A DNA stretch of 52,796 nt. It comes from JALUUH01 sp964636675. Its GTDB lineage: Bacteria > Pseudomonadota > Gammaproteobacteria > S012-40. Shown piece after piece: positions 24,305 to 33,880 of this stretch (position 1 is the first letter of the stretch; the number at the start of each line of letters is the position of its first letter). The translations under genes and the position numbers were made by a program. The stretch covers positions 1 through 52,796 of the forward strand of contig CAZWUO010000006.1 of assembly GCA_964636675.1 (NCBI GenBank), read 5' to 3'. The notes below the pieces were generated by a model that saw nothing but the letters and a program-made list of their open reading frames with translations, was not told the origin of the DNA and made no database searches.

Positions 24305-27124
24305 TCAATTTCCTTGTCCTAATGCCGCATTAAGTAAACTATCTAATTGTTCAAGATGCAAGGACATGTGTCCACAGGCGGGTGCTGCACTAAATGGTCT
24401 ACCTGCGTATTCTAAGTATCCCTTGTCACTAACTAGAGAGCGGACATGGTGTTGACTAGTAAACCATGTTCCTTGATTTTTAGGTTCTTCTTGGCACCAC
24501 ATAAATTGTTTTGCGTTGGGATATTTGTTAATTTCTAATTTTAGCTGATTGGTGGGAAAAGGATATAATTGTTCCATACGAATAATCGCGACATCTTCTC
24601 GTTGCTCGGCGCGTCTTTTTTCGACCAGATCATAGAATACCTTGCCACTGCAAAAAACGATTCTGGTTACTGATTTTTCATCGATTGAGTCAACTTCGCC
24701 AATAATATTTTTAAATCCTCCAGCAACCAGTTTGTGTAGTGGGCTGCTTGCTAGTTTATGCCGCAATAAGCTTTTTGGCGTCATAATAATCAAGGGTTTT
24801 CGGCATTGCATTTTCATTTGTCGACGCAGTAAATGAAAAATTTGGGATGCGCTTGAAGGCATGCAAACGAACATATTATTTTGCGCGCAGAGTTGTAAAA
24901 AGCGCTCTGGCCGTGCGGATGAATGCTCAGGCCCTTGACCTTCATAACCATGCGGCAACATCATGACCAGCCCTGCTAGGCGATCCCACTTTTGTTCGCC
25001 AGCACTTATGAACTGATCTACAACAACTTGTGCACCATTCGCAAAATCTCCAAATTGTGCCTCCCATATACAGAGCGTATCCGGAGTAGTTGATGCGTAT
25101 CCGTATTCAAAAGCGAGTACTGCTTCCTCAGACAGCAATGAGTTTATGACCAAAAAATCTGCTTTAGAGCTTGCGAATTGGCGCAAAGGTACTAAAGCTT
25201 CATCAGTGACTTGGTCATGAATGATGGCATGCCGGTGAAAAAAAGTGCCGCGTCCACAGTCTTGCCCACTCAGTCGGACATTAAAGCCTTCTTTTAATAG
25301 CGAAGCATAAGCCATGGTTTCGGCAAACCCCCAGTCTATAGGAATATCACCATTCGCCATCTTGAGTCGGGCATCGAGCAGTTTGCGTATACTGAAATGC
25401 AAATTATTATTGGCTACTGTTTTATCTAATTCTTCAGTCAGTGACTTAAACTCACTTTTTGGAAAGCTGGTATCTACCTTTTCAGGGATTTCTTTTGCCA
25501 GATAATTTTTCCACGCTTTGGCAAAAAGGTATTTGCTCCCCGCGCCTTTTAATTGATCGGCAATCACGCTCTCCCCGCTGGTGATTTTTTCCTTATAGGA
25601 TGCCATTATGTTTTTTTCATCGTTACTGCTTATGATCTCTTCAGTAATTAATCGTTTGGCATAAATAGCACGAGTCGTCGGCATTTTTCGAATATGGCTA
25701 TACATTAATGGTTGGGTAACGGAAGGTTCGTCGGCCTCATTATGGCCATGACGGCGATAGCAAACTAAATCAATAACCACATCTTTGTGGAAATGCATGC
25801 GATAATCTAATGCGACTTGAGTGACAAAAAGCACCGCTTCGGGATCATCACCATTAACATGAAAAATCGGTGCGTTCACCATTTTTGCAACATCGGTGCA
25901 GTAATAAGTTGAGCGTGAATCTCGCTGATTGCTCGTGGTAAATCCGATTTGGTTATTAATGACGATATGCACGGTTCCCTTGGTCGCATATCCTCTGGAT
26001 TGCGACATATTGAAGGTCTCCATTACCACACCTTGACCAGCAAATGCGGCATCGCCATGGACAATAATAGGTATTGTTTTATCGCCTTGCTGATCATCGC
26101 TGCGATCTTGGCGTGCGCGAACTGAGCCTTCTACTACCGGCCCAACAATTTCCAAATGACTTGGATTAAACGCCAGAGCAACATGCACGCCTCCGTTTGG
26201 CGTATCAATGTTACTGGAAAACCCCTGATGATATTTTACGTCACCGGAGCGATTGGCAATATTGTTTGCGGTGCCCTCAAATTCCGAAAATATTTCGGAA
26301 GGTTTTTTGCCCATAATATTAATTAATACATTGAGTCGCCCACGATGAGCCATTCCAATAACAACTTCTTTTACGCCTAGTTGGCCACTATGCTGAATAA
26401 TATTATCGAGCATGCAAATAAAACTTTCTGCGCCTTCGAGCGAAAATCGTTTTTGCCCGACATATTTTGTATGCAGGTATTTTTCCATGCCTTCGGCAGC
26501 ATTGAGTTTTTCAAAGAGACGTTTTTTAACGTTATTAGAATATTTTGGCGAAGCTTTTACGGCCTCTAATGCTTGCTGGATCCAGCGTTTCTCGACATTA
26601 TTAGGGATATGCATATACTCTGCCCCAATGCTGCCGCAATAAGTTTTTTCGAGAATTTGAATGATATCTTTTAGTTTGGCTTTATCTGTCCCGACGAGAG
26701 AGCCCGTATCAAATAAACTTTCGAAGTCTTGTTGACTTAATTCTGAAGGCAAAAAAGATGCGCTCTGAAACGATGGGGCAACGAGTGGGTTGGTATTTGC
26801 CCGCAGGTGACCGCGAAATCGATAAGCATTTATCAGTTGGAGTACACGAACTTGTTTTTTTTCATAGGCTGCATCTATGCCAGATGATGCAGAAAAACCC
26901 AGGTTCCGAAAATCATCTTTTATCTGGCTGTGCGAGACATCTTTGTGGGCACCATTAATTTTGGGCAGTCGTTCAAAAAAATTTCGCCAGTTTGCCGATA
27001 CCGTTTGCGGATCCTCTAAAAAATCCTCATAAAGCTGTTCAACATAGGGCGCGTTGGAGCCAGATAGTTGTGAGGAAGCCCATAGTTGTTCAAGTGTTAG
27101 TTGTTCAAGAGTTTTCTGTGTCAT
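24305..27124 (-). CDS. sucA: 2-oxoglutarate dehydrogenase E1
   Basis: 939 residues, close to the 933 of E. coli SucA. The N-terminal Odh anchor (LWASSQLSGSNAPYVEQLYE) is followed by a thiamine-diphosphate-binding region (GMAHRGRLNVLINIMGK; HGDAAFAGQGVVMETFNMS; HVNGDDPEAVLF) and the transketolase-like half (GQDCGRGTFFHRHA; MLPHGYEGQGPEHSSARPER). It decarboxylates 2-oxoglutarate and reductively succinylates SucB. It is the first gene of the operon; the 189-base gap upstream must hold the promoter, but I cannot pin one. The sdh genes that precede sucA in E. coli are not adjacent here. Confidence 0.97.
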   Translation of the reverse strand: MTQKTLEQLTLEQLWASSQLSGSNAPYVEQLYEDFLEDPQTVSANWRNFFERLPKINGAHKDVSHSQIKDDFRNLGFSASSGIDAAYEKKQVRVLQLINAYRFRGHLRANTNPLVAPSFQSASFLPSELSQQDFESLFDTGSLVGTDKAKLKDIIQILEKTYCGSIGAEYMHIPNNVEKRWIQQALEAVKASPKYSNNVKKRLFEKLNAAEGMEKYLHTKYVGQKRFSLEGAESFICMLDNIIQHSGQLGVKEVVIGMAHRGRLNVLINIMGKKPSEIFSEFEGTANNIANRSGDVKYHQGFSSNIDTPNGGVHVALAFNPSHLEIVGPVVEGSVRARQDRSDDQQGDKTIPIIVHGDAAFAGQGVVMETFNMSQSRGYATKGTVHIVINNQIGFTTSNQRDSRSTYYCTDVAKMVNAPIFHVNGDDPEAVLFVTQVALDYRMHFHKDVVIDLVCYRRHGHNEADEPSVTQPLMYSHIRKMPTTRAIYAKRLITEEIISSNDEKNIMASYKEKITSGESVIADQLKGAGSKYLFAKAWKNYLAKEIPEKVDTSFPKSEFKSLTEELDKTVANNNLHFSIRKLLDARLKMANGDIPIDWGFAETMAYASLLKEGFNVRLSGQDCGRGTFFHRHAIIHDQVTDEALVPLRQFASSKADFLVINSLLSEEAVLAFEYGYASTTPDTLCIWEAQFGDFANGAQVVVDQFISAGEQKWDRLAGLVMMLPHGYEGQGPEHSSARPERFLQLCAQNNMFVCMPSSASQIFHLLRRQMKMQCRKPLIIMTPKSLLRHKLASSPLHKLVAGGFKNIIGEVDSIDEKSVTRIVFCSGKVFYDLVEKRRAEQREDVAIIRMEQLYPFPTNQLKLEINKYPNAKQFMWCQEEPKNQGTWFTSQHHVRSLVSDKGYLEYAGRPFSAAPACGHMSLHLEQLDSLLNAALGQGN

Positions 27125-27313
27125 GTTTGCTGATTTAATTTACTTTATAGAAGAATGCAGCATTCTTGTGAGAGTTCAATAAGTGCTTGCAATATCCTCT
27201 TGCTCCGTGTGTTTTCGAATATCCATTAGCGTTATTTCTTGCATGGTGCATATGTGTTTTACCACCTCACTGAGAGCAATATTCTGGCCGGATTATTGAA
27301 AAATAAGTGCAAT

Positions 27314-29389
27314 TTACCGGGTTACTTTTTCCGTGCCCAAGATTCCGCTATGGCGCAATAATGCGTCAATTTGTGGCTCTCTTCCTCTAAAATCAATGAA
27401 TAGCTCCATGGGTTCCTTAGCGCCACCTTGTTCGAGGATTGAAGTCAAAAATGCGAGTCCGGTTTGGCGGTCAAAAATTCCGTTTTTCTCAAATTTGGCA
27501 AAAGCATCTGCGGAAAGTACTTCTGCCCATTTATAGCTGTAATAACCTGCGGCATAACCACCTGCGAAGATATGCGCAAAGCTATGTGGGAAGCGATTAA
27601 ATGATGGCGGTTTTATCACGGAGACTTGTTCCCTAATTTGTTCCAGTAACGGATAAATTTTTGCACCTTGAGTTGGGTCATATTCGGCATGCAAGCGAAA
27701 ATCAAAAATCGCAAATTCTAATTGTCTCAGCATTTGCATACCTGATTGAAAGTTTTTTGCTGCAATCATTTTGCCAAATAAGTCATCAGGTAATGACTGT
27801 TTAGTTTGATAGTGCCCAGAAATTTTATCGAGAGCTGCTTTTTGCCAACACCAATTTTCCATAAACTGGCTGGGCAATTCTACCGCATCCCACGGAACCC
27901 CGCTGATGCCCGAAATACTGGGGTATTTCACTTGCGTCAGCATATGATGCAAACCATGACCAAACTCATGAAATAATGTTAATACTTCATCGTGGGTAAA
28001 TAGTGCCGGGTCATTGCCAATCTTTGGAGAAAAATTGCAGGTTAAAAACGCGACGGGGGTTTGTATATTATTTTGTGCGGCTAAGTTGCCTATTTCCATA
28101 TGCGTAATGCATTCATCCATCCATGCGCCACCGCGCTTGTTTTCGCGCGCATATAAGTCGAGGTAAAAGCGTCCACGAAGCGCACCTGTTTGATCATTTA
28201 GGTTAAAAAAGCGTACATCTGGATGCCATGTATCAATGTCTTTTTGCTCGGTAATTGCTAAGCCGTATAGATTTTTTACGACATAAAACATCCCTTCAAG
28301 TACTCTATCCTCCGGGAAATAGGGCTTTAACTCTTCTTGGGTTACGGCATATTTATGCTGTCGCAGTTTTTCGCTGAAATAGGGCAAATCCCAGGATTCT
28401 AATGCTTCTACCTGATATTCTTTGTAGGCAAAGGTTTTGAGTTCAGCAAGTTCAATACGTGCCATTGTCAGGGATTTCTCTGCGAGATCGCTTAAAAAGC
28501 TGAGGACTTGCTCTACACTATTCGCCATTTTGGTGGCTAATGATTTAATAGCATAGTTTTCAAAGCCCAATAATTGAGCCGTTTCGTGTCTCAATGCTAA
28601 GATTTTTTCCATATTTTCGGTGTTATCCCATTTACCTTGCCCTGGGCCAACATCTGAGGCGCGGGTGACATAGGCCTTGTATATTTTTGCGCGTAGCTCT
28701 CTGTTGTCGGCATAACACATCACTGGATAATACGAAGGAAACTCCAAAGAGAATAGCCAGCCTTGTTGGTCTTTTTGCTCCGCGGTTTGTTGCGCTAGAT
28801 TTAATGCAGAAGTGGGCAATCCCGATAATTCTTTTTTGTCGGTGATGAGTTGGGTCCACGCATGTGTTGCATCGAGTAAGTTTTCATCAAACTTGCTCGT
28901 TAAACTGGCGAGTTCTTGCATAATATCTTTGTAACGGTTTTTTTTGTCAGCAGGCAATTCGACCCCAGATAAACGAAAGTCCCGAATCGCATTTTGGATG
29001 ATTTTCTTTTGTGCGTGGTCGAACAGCGTATATGCTGTACTGCTTTCAAGCGCTATGAATGCGCGAAAGAGCTTCTCGTTTTGCCCCATTTCAGTCGCAT
29101 AAACACTGAGTTTAGGTAGGCACGCATTATAAGCAGTGCGTAAATCTTCAGTATTGACCACGGAATTCATATGTCCTACGGGTGACCAAACCCGACTGAT
29201 TCTTTCTTCTATTAACTCTAATGGCTCGATGAGATTCTCCCACGTATAATGCGTGTTTGCCTCAAGGAGCTGATTGACTTGGTCACGGCTTTCTTGCAGC
29301 ACAAAATCAATGGCGGGTTCGACGTGCTGTGCTTCGATTCTTGAAAATAATGGTAAGTCTTGGGTTTCGAGCAAGGGGTTTGATGTCAT
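27314..29389 (-). CDS. prlC: oligopeptidase A (M3 metallopeptidase)
   Basis: 691 residues, close to E. coli OpdA. The zinc motif HEFGH lies at about 474-478 (TLFHEFGHGLHHML), with the downstream glutamate ligand expected in the ELPSQFMENW segment. The large N-terminal helical lid is visible. This cytoplasmic enzyme degrades oligopeptides, including cleaved signal peptides. It is divergent from gor across 132 bases. After it comes the 189-base sucA leader on the same strand, so it is probably transcribed separately. No damage is seen. Confidence 0.94.
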   Translation of the reverse strand: MTSNPLLETQDLPLFSRIEAQHVEPAIDFVLQESRDQVNQLLEANTHYTWENLIEPLELIEERISRVWSPVGHMNSVVNTEDLRTAYNACLPKLSVYATEMGQNEKLFRAFIALESSTAYTLFDHAQKKIIQNAIRDFRLSGVELPADKKNRYKDIMQELASLTSKFDENLLDATHAWTQLITDKKELSGLPTSALNLAQQTAEQKDQQGWLFSLEFPSYYPVMCYADNRELRAKIYKAYVTRASDVGPGQGKWDNTENMEKILALRHETAQLLGFENYAIKSLATKMANSVEQVLSFLSDLAEKSLTMARIELAELKTFAYKEYQVEALESWDLPYFSEKLRQHKYAVTQEELKPYFPEDRVLEGMFYVVKNLYGLAITEQKDIDTWHPDVRFFNLNDQTGALRGRFYLDLYARENKRGGAWMDECITHMEIGNLAAQNNIQTPVAFLTCNFSPKIGNDPALFTHDEVLTLFHEFGHGLHHMLTQVKYPSISGISGVPWDAVELPSQFMENWCWQKAALDKISGHYQTKQSLPDDLFGKMIAAKNFQSGMQMLRQLEFAIFDFRLHAEYDPTQGAKIYPLLEQIREQVSVIKPPSFNRFPHSFAHIFAGGYAAGYYSYKWAEVLSADAFAKFEKNGIFDRQTGLAFLTSILEQGGAKEPMELFIDFRGREPQIDALLRHSGILGTEKVTR

Positions 29390-29521
29390 TAAATTTACCT
29401 AAAGTAAGCTAGTTTTTTTGTGGACTGTCGTTATATTGATTAAACTGGAATTCTCCTCCACTGTAGCAAACTAAGAGAAAATAATCGTGAATTTTATGTT
29501 TTTTGAAAGGATTAAGAGCAA

Positions 29522-30868
29522 ATGAGACATTATGATTTGATTGCAATTGGCGCAGGAAGTGGGGGTTTATCCGTAGTGGAAAAGGCAGTGTTATACGGAA
29601 AAAAGTGTGCCGTGATTGAATTTGATCAAGTCGGGGGCACGTGTGTTAATCGGGGCTGTGTGCCCAAAAAAATAATGTGGTATGCATCCGAAATTAGACA
29701 GATTATTAAGCATAGTAAGGGCTATGGTTTTGAGGTGGCGTTTAAAGACTTTGATTGGTCACAGTTGGTTGTGCGACGTGAAAAATATATTAGTGGAATT
29801 AATAAGTGGTATCGGGGTTTTTTACAAGATTCTAATATTGACCTCATTAAGGGTGAAGCCAGGTTTATGAGTAACAATACATTAGATGTGGACGGAGAAC
29901 AATTTAGCGCGGAGCATATTGTTATTGGGGTCGGCGGCACTCCGCTTATTCCTGATATTCCAGGGGCTGAATTGGGGATTAGCTCGGATGGTTTTTTCGC
30001 GCTGGACAAACAACCTGCAAAAGTGGCAATAGTGGGTGCAGGCTATATTGCGGTGGAATTAGCGGGTCTGTTGAATTTGCTGGGTAGCGAAGTGACGCTG
30101 TTACTCCGGAAGCAACACTTGCTTTCACGATTTGACCCTATGCTGCGAGAAACGCTGATGGAGGAAATGATTAATGCAGGGATTAATATATTGTCTTCTA
30201 TTCAGCTGCAAGGCGTGGTTAAAAGCGAGCAGGATAAGCTCAATGTAGTGAGCCAAGATGGCTTTAAAATTGAGGGCTTTGATCAAGTAATTTGGGCCAC
30301 CGGGCGGCGACCGCGTACTACCGAGTTACAGCTAAGTAATACAGATATTCAGACCAGAGATGATGGTGTTATCGTGGTTGATGAGTTTGAGAATACGAAT
30401 GTTAAGGGTGTTTACGCGATAGGCGATGTGACTGGGAGGGTGGCATTGACACCCGTCGCAATTGCGGCAGGCAGGCGCCTAGGGGAACGTTTATTTAATA
30501 ACCAGGTCGAGCGTAAAGTAGACTATAATAATATTGCCTCTGTGGTCTTCAGTCATCCACCAATCGGCACGATAGGTCTCACTGAAGACGCGGCGAGGGA
30601 GCAACATGGACGGGCAATCAAAGTCTATCAAACACGTTTTACCCCCATGTTTTATGCGATGATGGATTATCCTCAGGTCACTGCTATGAAATTGATCACC
30701 CTAGGCCCCACTGAAAAAATTATTGGTTTACATGTCGTGGGAATGGGTGCGGATGAGATGTTACAAGGTTTTGCAGTGGCGATTAAACTGGGGGCTACAA
30801 AACGGGATTTTGATGACACAATTGCTATTCACCCGACCAGCGCAGAGGAGTTTGTTACCATGCGTTGA
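29522..30868 (+). CDS. gor: glutathione-disulfide reductase
   Basis: 448 residues. FAD-binding AIGAGSGGLSVVE at 8-20, the redox disulfide in GGTCVNRGCVPKKIMW (C41 and C46), the second nucleotide-binding motif VAIVGAGYIAVELAGL near 167 and the C-terminal catalytic AIHPTSAEEFVTMR. The CVNRGCVPKK variant and the HPTSAEE ending are typical of Gor rather than Lpd or mercuric reductase. It regenerates reduced glutathione with NADPH. GAAAGGATT lies upstream of the ATG. The gamma carbonic anhydrase gene follows after 80 bases and may be co-transcribed. Confidence 0.9.
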   Translation: MRHYDLIAIGAGSGGLSVVEKAVLYGKKCAVIEFDQVGGTCVNRGCVPKKIMWYASEIRQIIKHSKGYGFEVAFKDFDWSQLVVRREKYISGINKWYRGFLQDSNIDLIKGEARFMSNNTLDVDGEQFSAEHIVIGVGGTPLIPDIPGAELGISSDGFFALDKQPAKVAIVGAGYIAVELAGLLNLLGSEVTLLLRKQHLLSRFDPMLRETLMEEMINAGINILSSIQLQGVVKSEQDKLNVVSQDGFKIEGFDQVIWATGRRPRTTELQLSNTDIQTRDDGVIVVDEFENTNVKGVYAIGDVTGRVALTPVAIAAGRRLGERLFNNQVERKVDYNNIASVVFSHPPIGTIGLTEDAAREQHGRAIKVYQTRFTPMFYAMMDYPQVTAMKLITLGPTEKIIGLHVVGMGADEMLQGFAVAIKLGATKRDFDDTIAIHPTSAEEFVTMR

Positions 30869-30948
30869 AGGCAATTAGTGTTAACAGGCCCTAAGATTTT
30901 CCCCAACATTCAAGTGACTCTTGCGAGTATGTAATTAGGAAACACATA

Positions 30949-31482
30949 ATGACAATTCGAAAATTTCAATCCATCCATCCAAGCATAGAACCCAGTGTAT
31001 ATATCGATGAAAAATGTGTTGTTATTGGTGATGTTAGCATTGGAGAAGATTCCTCTATTTGGCCAATGGTAACTGTGCGTGGTGATGTACAAAAAATAAG
31101 TATCGGCAAACGTAGCAATATTCAGGATGGGTCGGTGTTACACGTTACCGCAGACAATCAATTTAATCCTGGTGGTCACGCCTTGACCATAGGTTCAGAT
31201 GTAACGGTTGGGCATAATGCGATTTTACATGCTTGTACCGTTGAGGATGAATCACTGATTGGTATGGGAGCGATCATTTTAGACGGTGCGGTGATTCAAC
31301 ACCACGCGATGGTCGCAGCGGGCAGTATTGTAGGACCGGGGAAAATTATTGAAAGTGGTTATCTATGGATTGGTAGCCCGGCGAAAAAAATTCGTCCTCT
31401 CACGGACAAAGAAATTGCTTATTTCACATTTTCTTCCAAACATTATGTTGATCTTAAAAACCAGCATATGGGCTTAAGTTAG
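30949..31482 (+). CDS. gamma carbonic anhydrase-like protein (YrdA/PaaY type)
   Basis: 177 residues forming a left-handed beta-helix of hexapeptide repeats (VVIGDVSIGEDSSIWPMVTV, then RSNIQDGSVLHV). The three zinc-binding histidines of the gamma class are at LHVT, VGHNAIL and LHACTVE. Relatives include E. coli YrdA and PaaY; many lack measurable anhydrase activity. It is probably cytoplasmic and trimeric. dinB follows 28 bases later on the same strand. Confidence 0.88.
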   Translation: MTIRKFQSIHPSIEPSVYIDEKCVVIGDVSIGEDSSIWPMVTVRGDVQKISIGKRSNIQDGSVLHVTADNQFNPGGHALTIGSDVTVGHNAILHACTVEDESLIGMGAIILDGAVIQHHAMVAAGSIVGPGKIIESGYLWIGSPAKKIRPLTDKEIAYFTFSSKHYVDLKNQHMGLS

Positions 31483-31509
31483 TCTTGGATCATAAAATAG
31501 ACTAAGTTC

Positions 31510-32571
31510 ATGCAACGTAAAATCATTCATATTGATATGGACTGTTTTTACGCAGCCATTGAAATACGTGATAATGTCAGTTTGCAAAACTTGCCAGTTG
31601 CGGTTGGAGGAAGCGCCGAACATCGAGGTGTGTTATGTACTTGTAATTATATTGCAAGACAGTATGGAGTGCGCTTTGCGATGCCTACTGCGCATGCATT
31701 AAGGCTTTGTCCTTCGTTGATCGTATTACCGGTTGATATGCAGAAATACCTACGTGTCTCTGAAGCAATTATTTCTATACTGCGCACAGTAACAAGCAAG
31801 ATCGAACCCGTGTCGTTAGACGAAGCTTTTTTGGATGTTTCTGATTCTAAATTGAGAAATGGCTCAGCGACCCTCATCGCTAGGGATATCTGTATTGAAA
31901 TTAAGGAAAAAACTCAACTAACCGCTTCAGCAGGCGTTGCGCCTAATAAATTTTTGGCAAAGACGGCAAGCGACTGGAACAAACCTAATGGATTATTCGT
32001 ATTGACTCCAGATGATGTGGATCAATTTGTAAAAAAACTACCCGTGCACAAAATTTTTGGTGTTGGTAAAGTAACCGCTAAAAAAATGACCGAATTACAT
32101 TTAGCGACTTGTGCCGATTTGCAGCTACTTTCTATGACTTATTTGTGCGAAAAATTTGGTCGTTTTGGCGCAACTCTTTATCAGCTATGCCGTGGCATCG
32201 ATGCAAGAGAAGTTACCACTAAGCGTTGTCGAAAGTCTTTAAGTGTTGAAGAGACCTTTAGGATAGATTTAAAAAATGAAGCTGAGTGTATAGAGTTGAT
32301 TGAATATTTGTATACACGGCTAGTACGTCGATTAACAGAAATTAACGCGACAGAGCGACGTAGCATTAAGTCACTTTTTATTAAAATTAAATACCATGAT
32401 TTTTCATTGACGACAGCCCAACTAAAATTTAATTCCTTGGAGCCAATTATTTTTGAGCATTTGTTTCGTGCGCGTTATCGAATGCGTAATAAACCAGTGA
32501 GATTATTGGGTTTAGGCGTAGAGTTTAGCGATCAAAGCACAGCAAGTGATGCACAGTTGAGTTTGCTTTAA
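31510..32571 (+). CDS. dinB: DNA polymerase IV
   Basis: 353 residues. Y-family palm residues are present: IDMDCFYA (D9, D11) and SLDEAFLDV (D104, E105), which coordinate the catalytic metals. The helix-hairpin-helix region has LPVHKIFGVGKVTAKKM and the little-finger domain follows. The C-terminus (SDQSTASDAQLSLL) ends in a QLSLL-type beta-clamp-binding motif. It performs error-prone translesion synthesis. No LexA box could be assigned upstream, and the 28-base gap from the carbonic anhydrase-like gene suggests an operon. It converges on the HD-GYP gene with only 7 bases between stops. Confidence 0.95.
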   Translation: MQRKIIHIDMDCFYAAIEIRDNVSLQNLPVAVGGSAEHRGVLCTCNYIARQYGVRFAMPTAHALRLCPSLIVLPVDMQKYLRVSEAIISILRTVTSKIEPVSLDEAFLDVSDSKLRNGSATLIARDICIEIKEKTQLTASAGVAPNKFLAKTASDWNKPNGLFVLTPDDVDQFVKKLPVHKIFGVGKVTAKKMTELHLATCADLQLLSMTYLCEKFGRFGATLYQLCRGIDAREVTTKRCRKSLSVEETFRIDLKNEAECIELIEYLYTRLVRRLTEINATERRSIKSLFIKIKYHDFSLTTAQLKFNSLEPIIFEHLFRARYRMRNKPVRLLGLGVEFSDQSTASDAQLSLL

Positions 32572-32578
32572 CTGAGAA

Positions 32579-33712
32579 TTACGTCCAGAATCTTTCTAGG
32601 TCTAAGTCGGGGCGAATGTAACCCATTTCCACTATTTCTTTTACTATATAAGCCTTTTGCTCAGTATTGCGTAGCAGAGGAGTGGCAATTTGCGCGCCGT
32701 TAGCGGTGAAAATAGCGCGTACTACGGGAGTATCAACACGCGCGCCACGCCGAGTGACTATGCCAATTTCATTGCTGGTTAATTTAACTAAGCAACCGGG
32801 TGGGTATAGACCAACAATTTTGACAAATATTTGGATTAAACTGCTGGTACCGTCATTTGTTTTCTCCATAAAAATATCTCTTGCAGCAACGCTAGGAATG
32901 ATTGGGGAACGATAAGTTCTCCCAGTAATTTTTGCGCAATACACATCTGCAAGTTTGAGCATCGACGCACCAAGAGGGATGTCCTTGCTGGTTAACTTGT
33001 TGGGATAACCGGTGCCATCAATGCTTTCATGGTGCTTCTCTACAAACTCTAACCATTTTTTTTGCTGAATGCCGACGGCCTTTAGTGCTTTTAAACTTTC
33101 CCCCGGATGGTTGGCGATTTCCAGCTTTTGTTCGGGTGTTAGAGGTTCAGATTGTTGATGATAATCGTTTTGTTTCATGCCTAATGAAAAGTTCATGGTA
33201 ATTGCTGCGCCAATTAAATTTTTGATGTCCTCTTTGTCCCATCTCAAATATTCGGCAGTGAGGTTGCAAAGTATAGCGGTATGTAGTGCGTGTTGAACCG
33301 CATAATTATCGATGTTTTCGATAAAAATTTTGGCAATTGCAGCATCTGCAGCTTGCTGGCAAATCATTTGAATTCTTCCAATAATTGTTAATAGCTTAGA
33401 CATATTCGTCGGATGATTCGGTTTTATATATATTTCTTGGAGCATCTCCTCGGCTTGTCGCATGCGCAAAAAAGGCGAGGCAAGCTTGTGGGTTTCTATA
33501 AAATCTTCGCGGGGCTGTGTTTGCACTACCGCAGATGTAAGCTCATAGGCATGCGTGTAGAGTTCTTCTTCGAGTATTGTTGCGGTTTGGGAATGCGTAA
33601 GCACCAGGCCTTTGCTGGCGAGCAAAGTTCCGTCATTGCGGAATACTGGATAAAGCAAAGGCTCACCAGCTTTCACCACCGTTCGAGAAAGAGGTACTAG
33701 TTTTTTTTTCAT
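32579..33712 (-). CDS. degenerate HD-GYP domain protein
   Basis: 377 residues. An N-terminal region of about 130 residues is followed by an HD-GYP domain. The GYP part is well kept: KHHESIDGTGYPNKLTSKDI (H227, H228, GYP 235-237) and LADVYCAKITGRTYR (D256). The HD dyad expected in a LLHDIGK segment is replaced by ITMNFSLG at 171-178, with Met and Asn at the metal-binding positions. Active HD-GYP proteins hydrolyse cyclic di-GMP. This one has probably lost catalysis and may act as a sensor or scaffold; that is inference. No GGDEF or receiver domain is attached. Confidence 0.82.
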   Translation of the reverse strand: MKKKLVPLSRTVVKAGEPLLYPVFRNDGTLLASKGLVLTHSQTATILEEELYTHAYELTSAVVQTQPREDFIETHKLASPFLRMRQAEEMLQEIYIKPNHPTNMSKLLTIIGRIQMICQQAADAAIAKIFIENIDNYAVQHALHTAILCNLTAEYLRWDKEDIKNLIGAAITMNFSLGMKQNDYHQQSEPLTPEQKLEIANHPGESLKALKAVGIQQKKWLEFVEKHHESIDGTGYPNKLTSKDIPLGASMLKLADVYCAKITGRTYRSPIIPSVAARDIFMEKTNDGTSSLIQIFVKIVGLYPPGCLVKLTSNEIGIVTRRGARVDTPVVRAIFTANGAQIATPLLRNTEQKAYIVKEIVEMGYIRPDLDLERFWT

Positions 33713-33880
33713 CCCAAAATTTCTATAATAAAAAAATATTAATTAAGTAAACCCGTCGAGCTCAGGTTCTAATGCCATTATCGGCAGAAAGTAATTAAAA
33801 GTTTATGCTTTCTTGGTGAATAAAGCATGTCATGAGTTTTTTCTCTATGCTATAAAAATCAATGTTTTACATCTTCTCAC

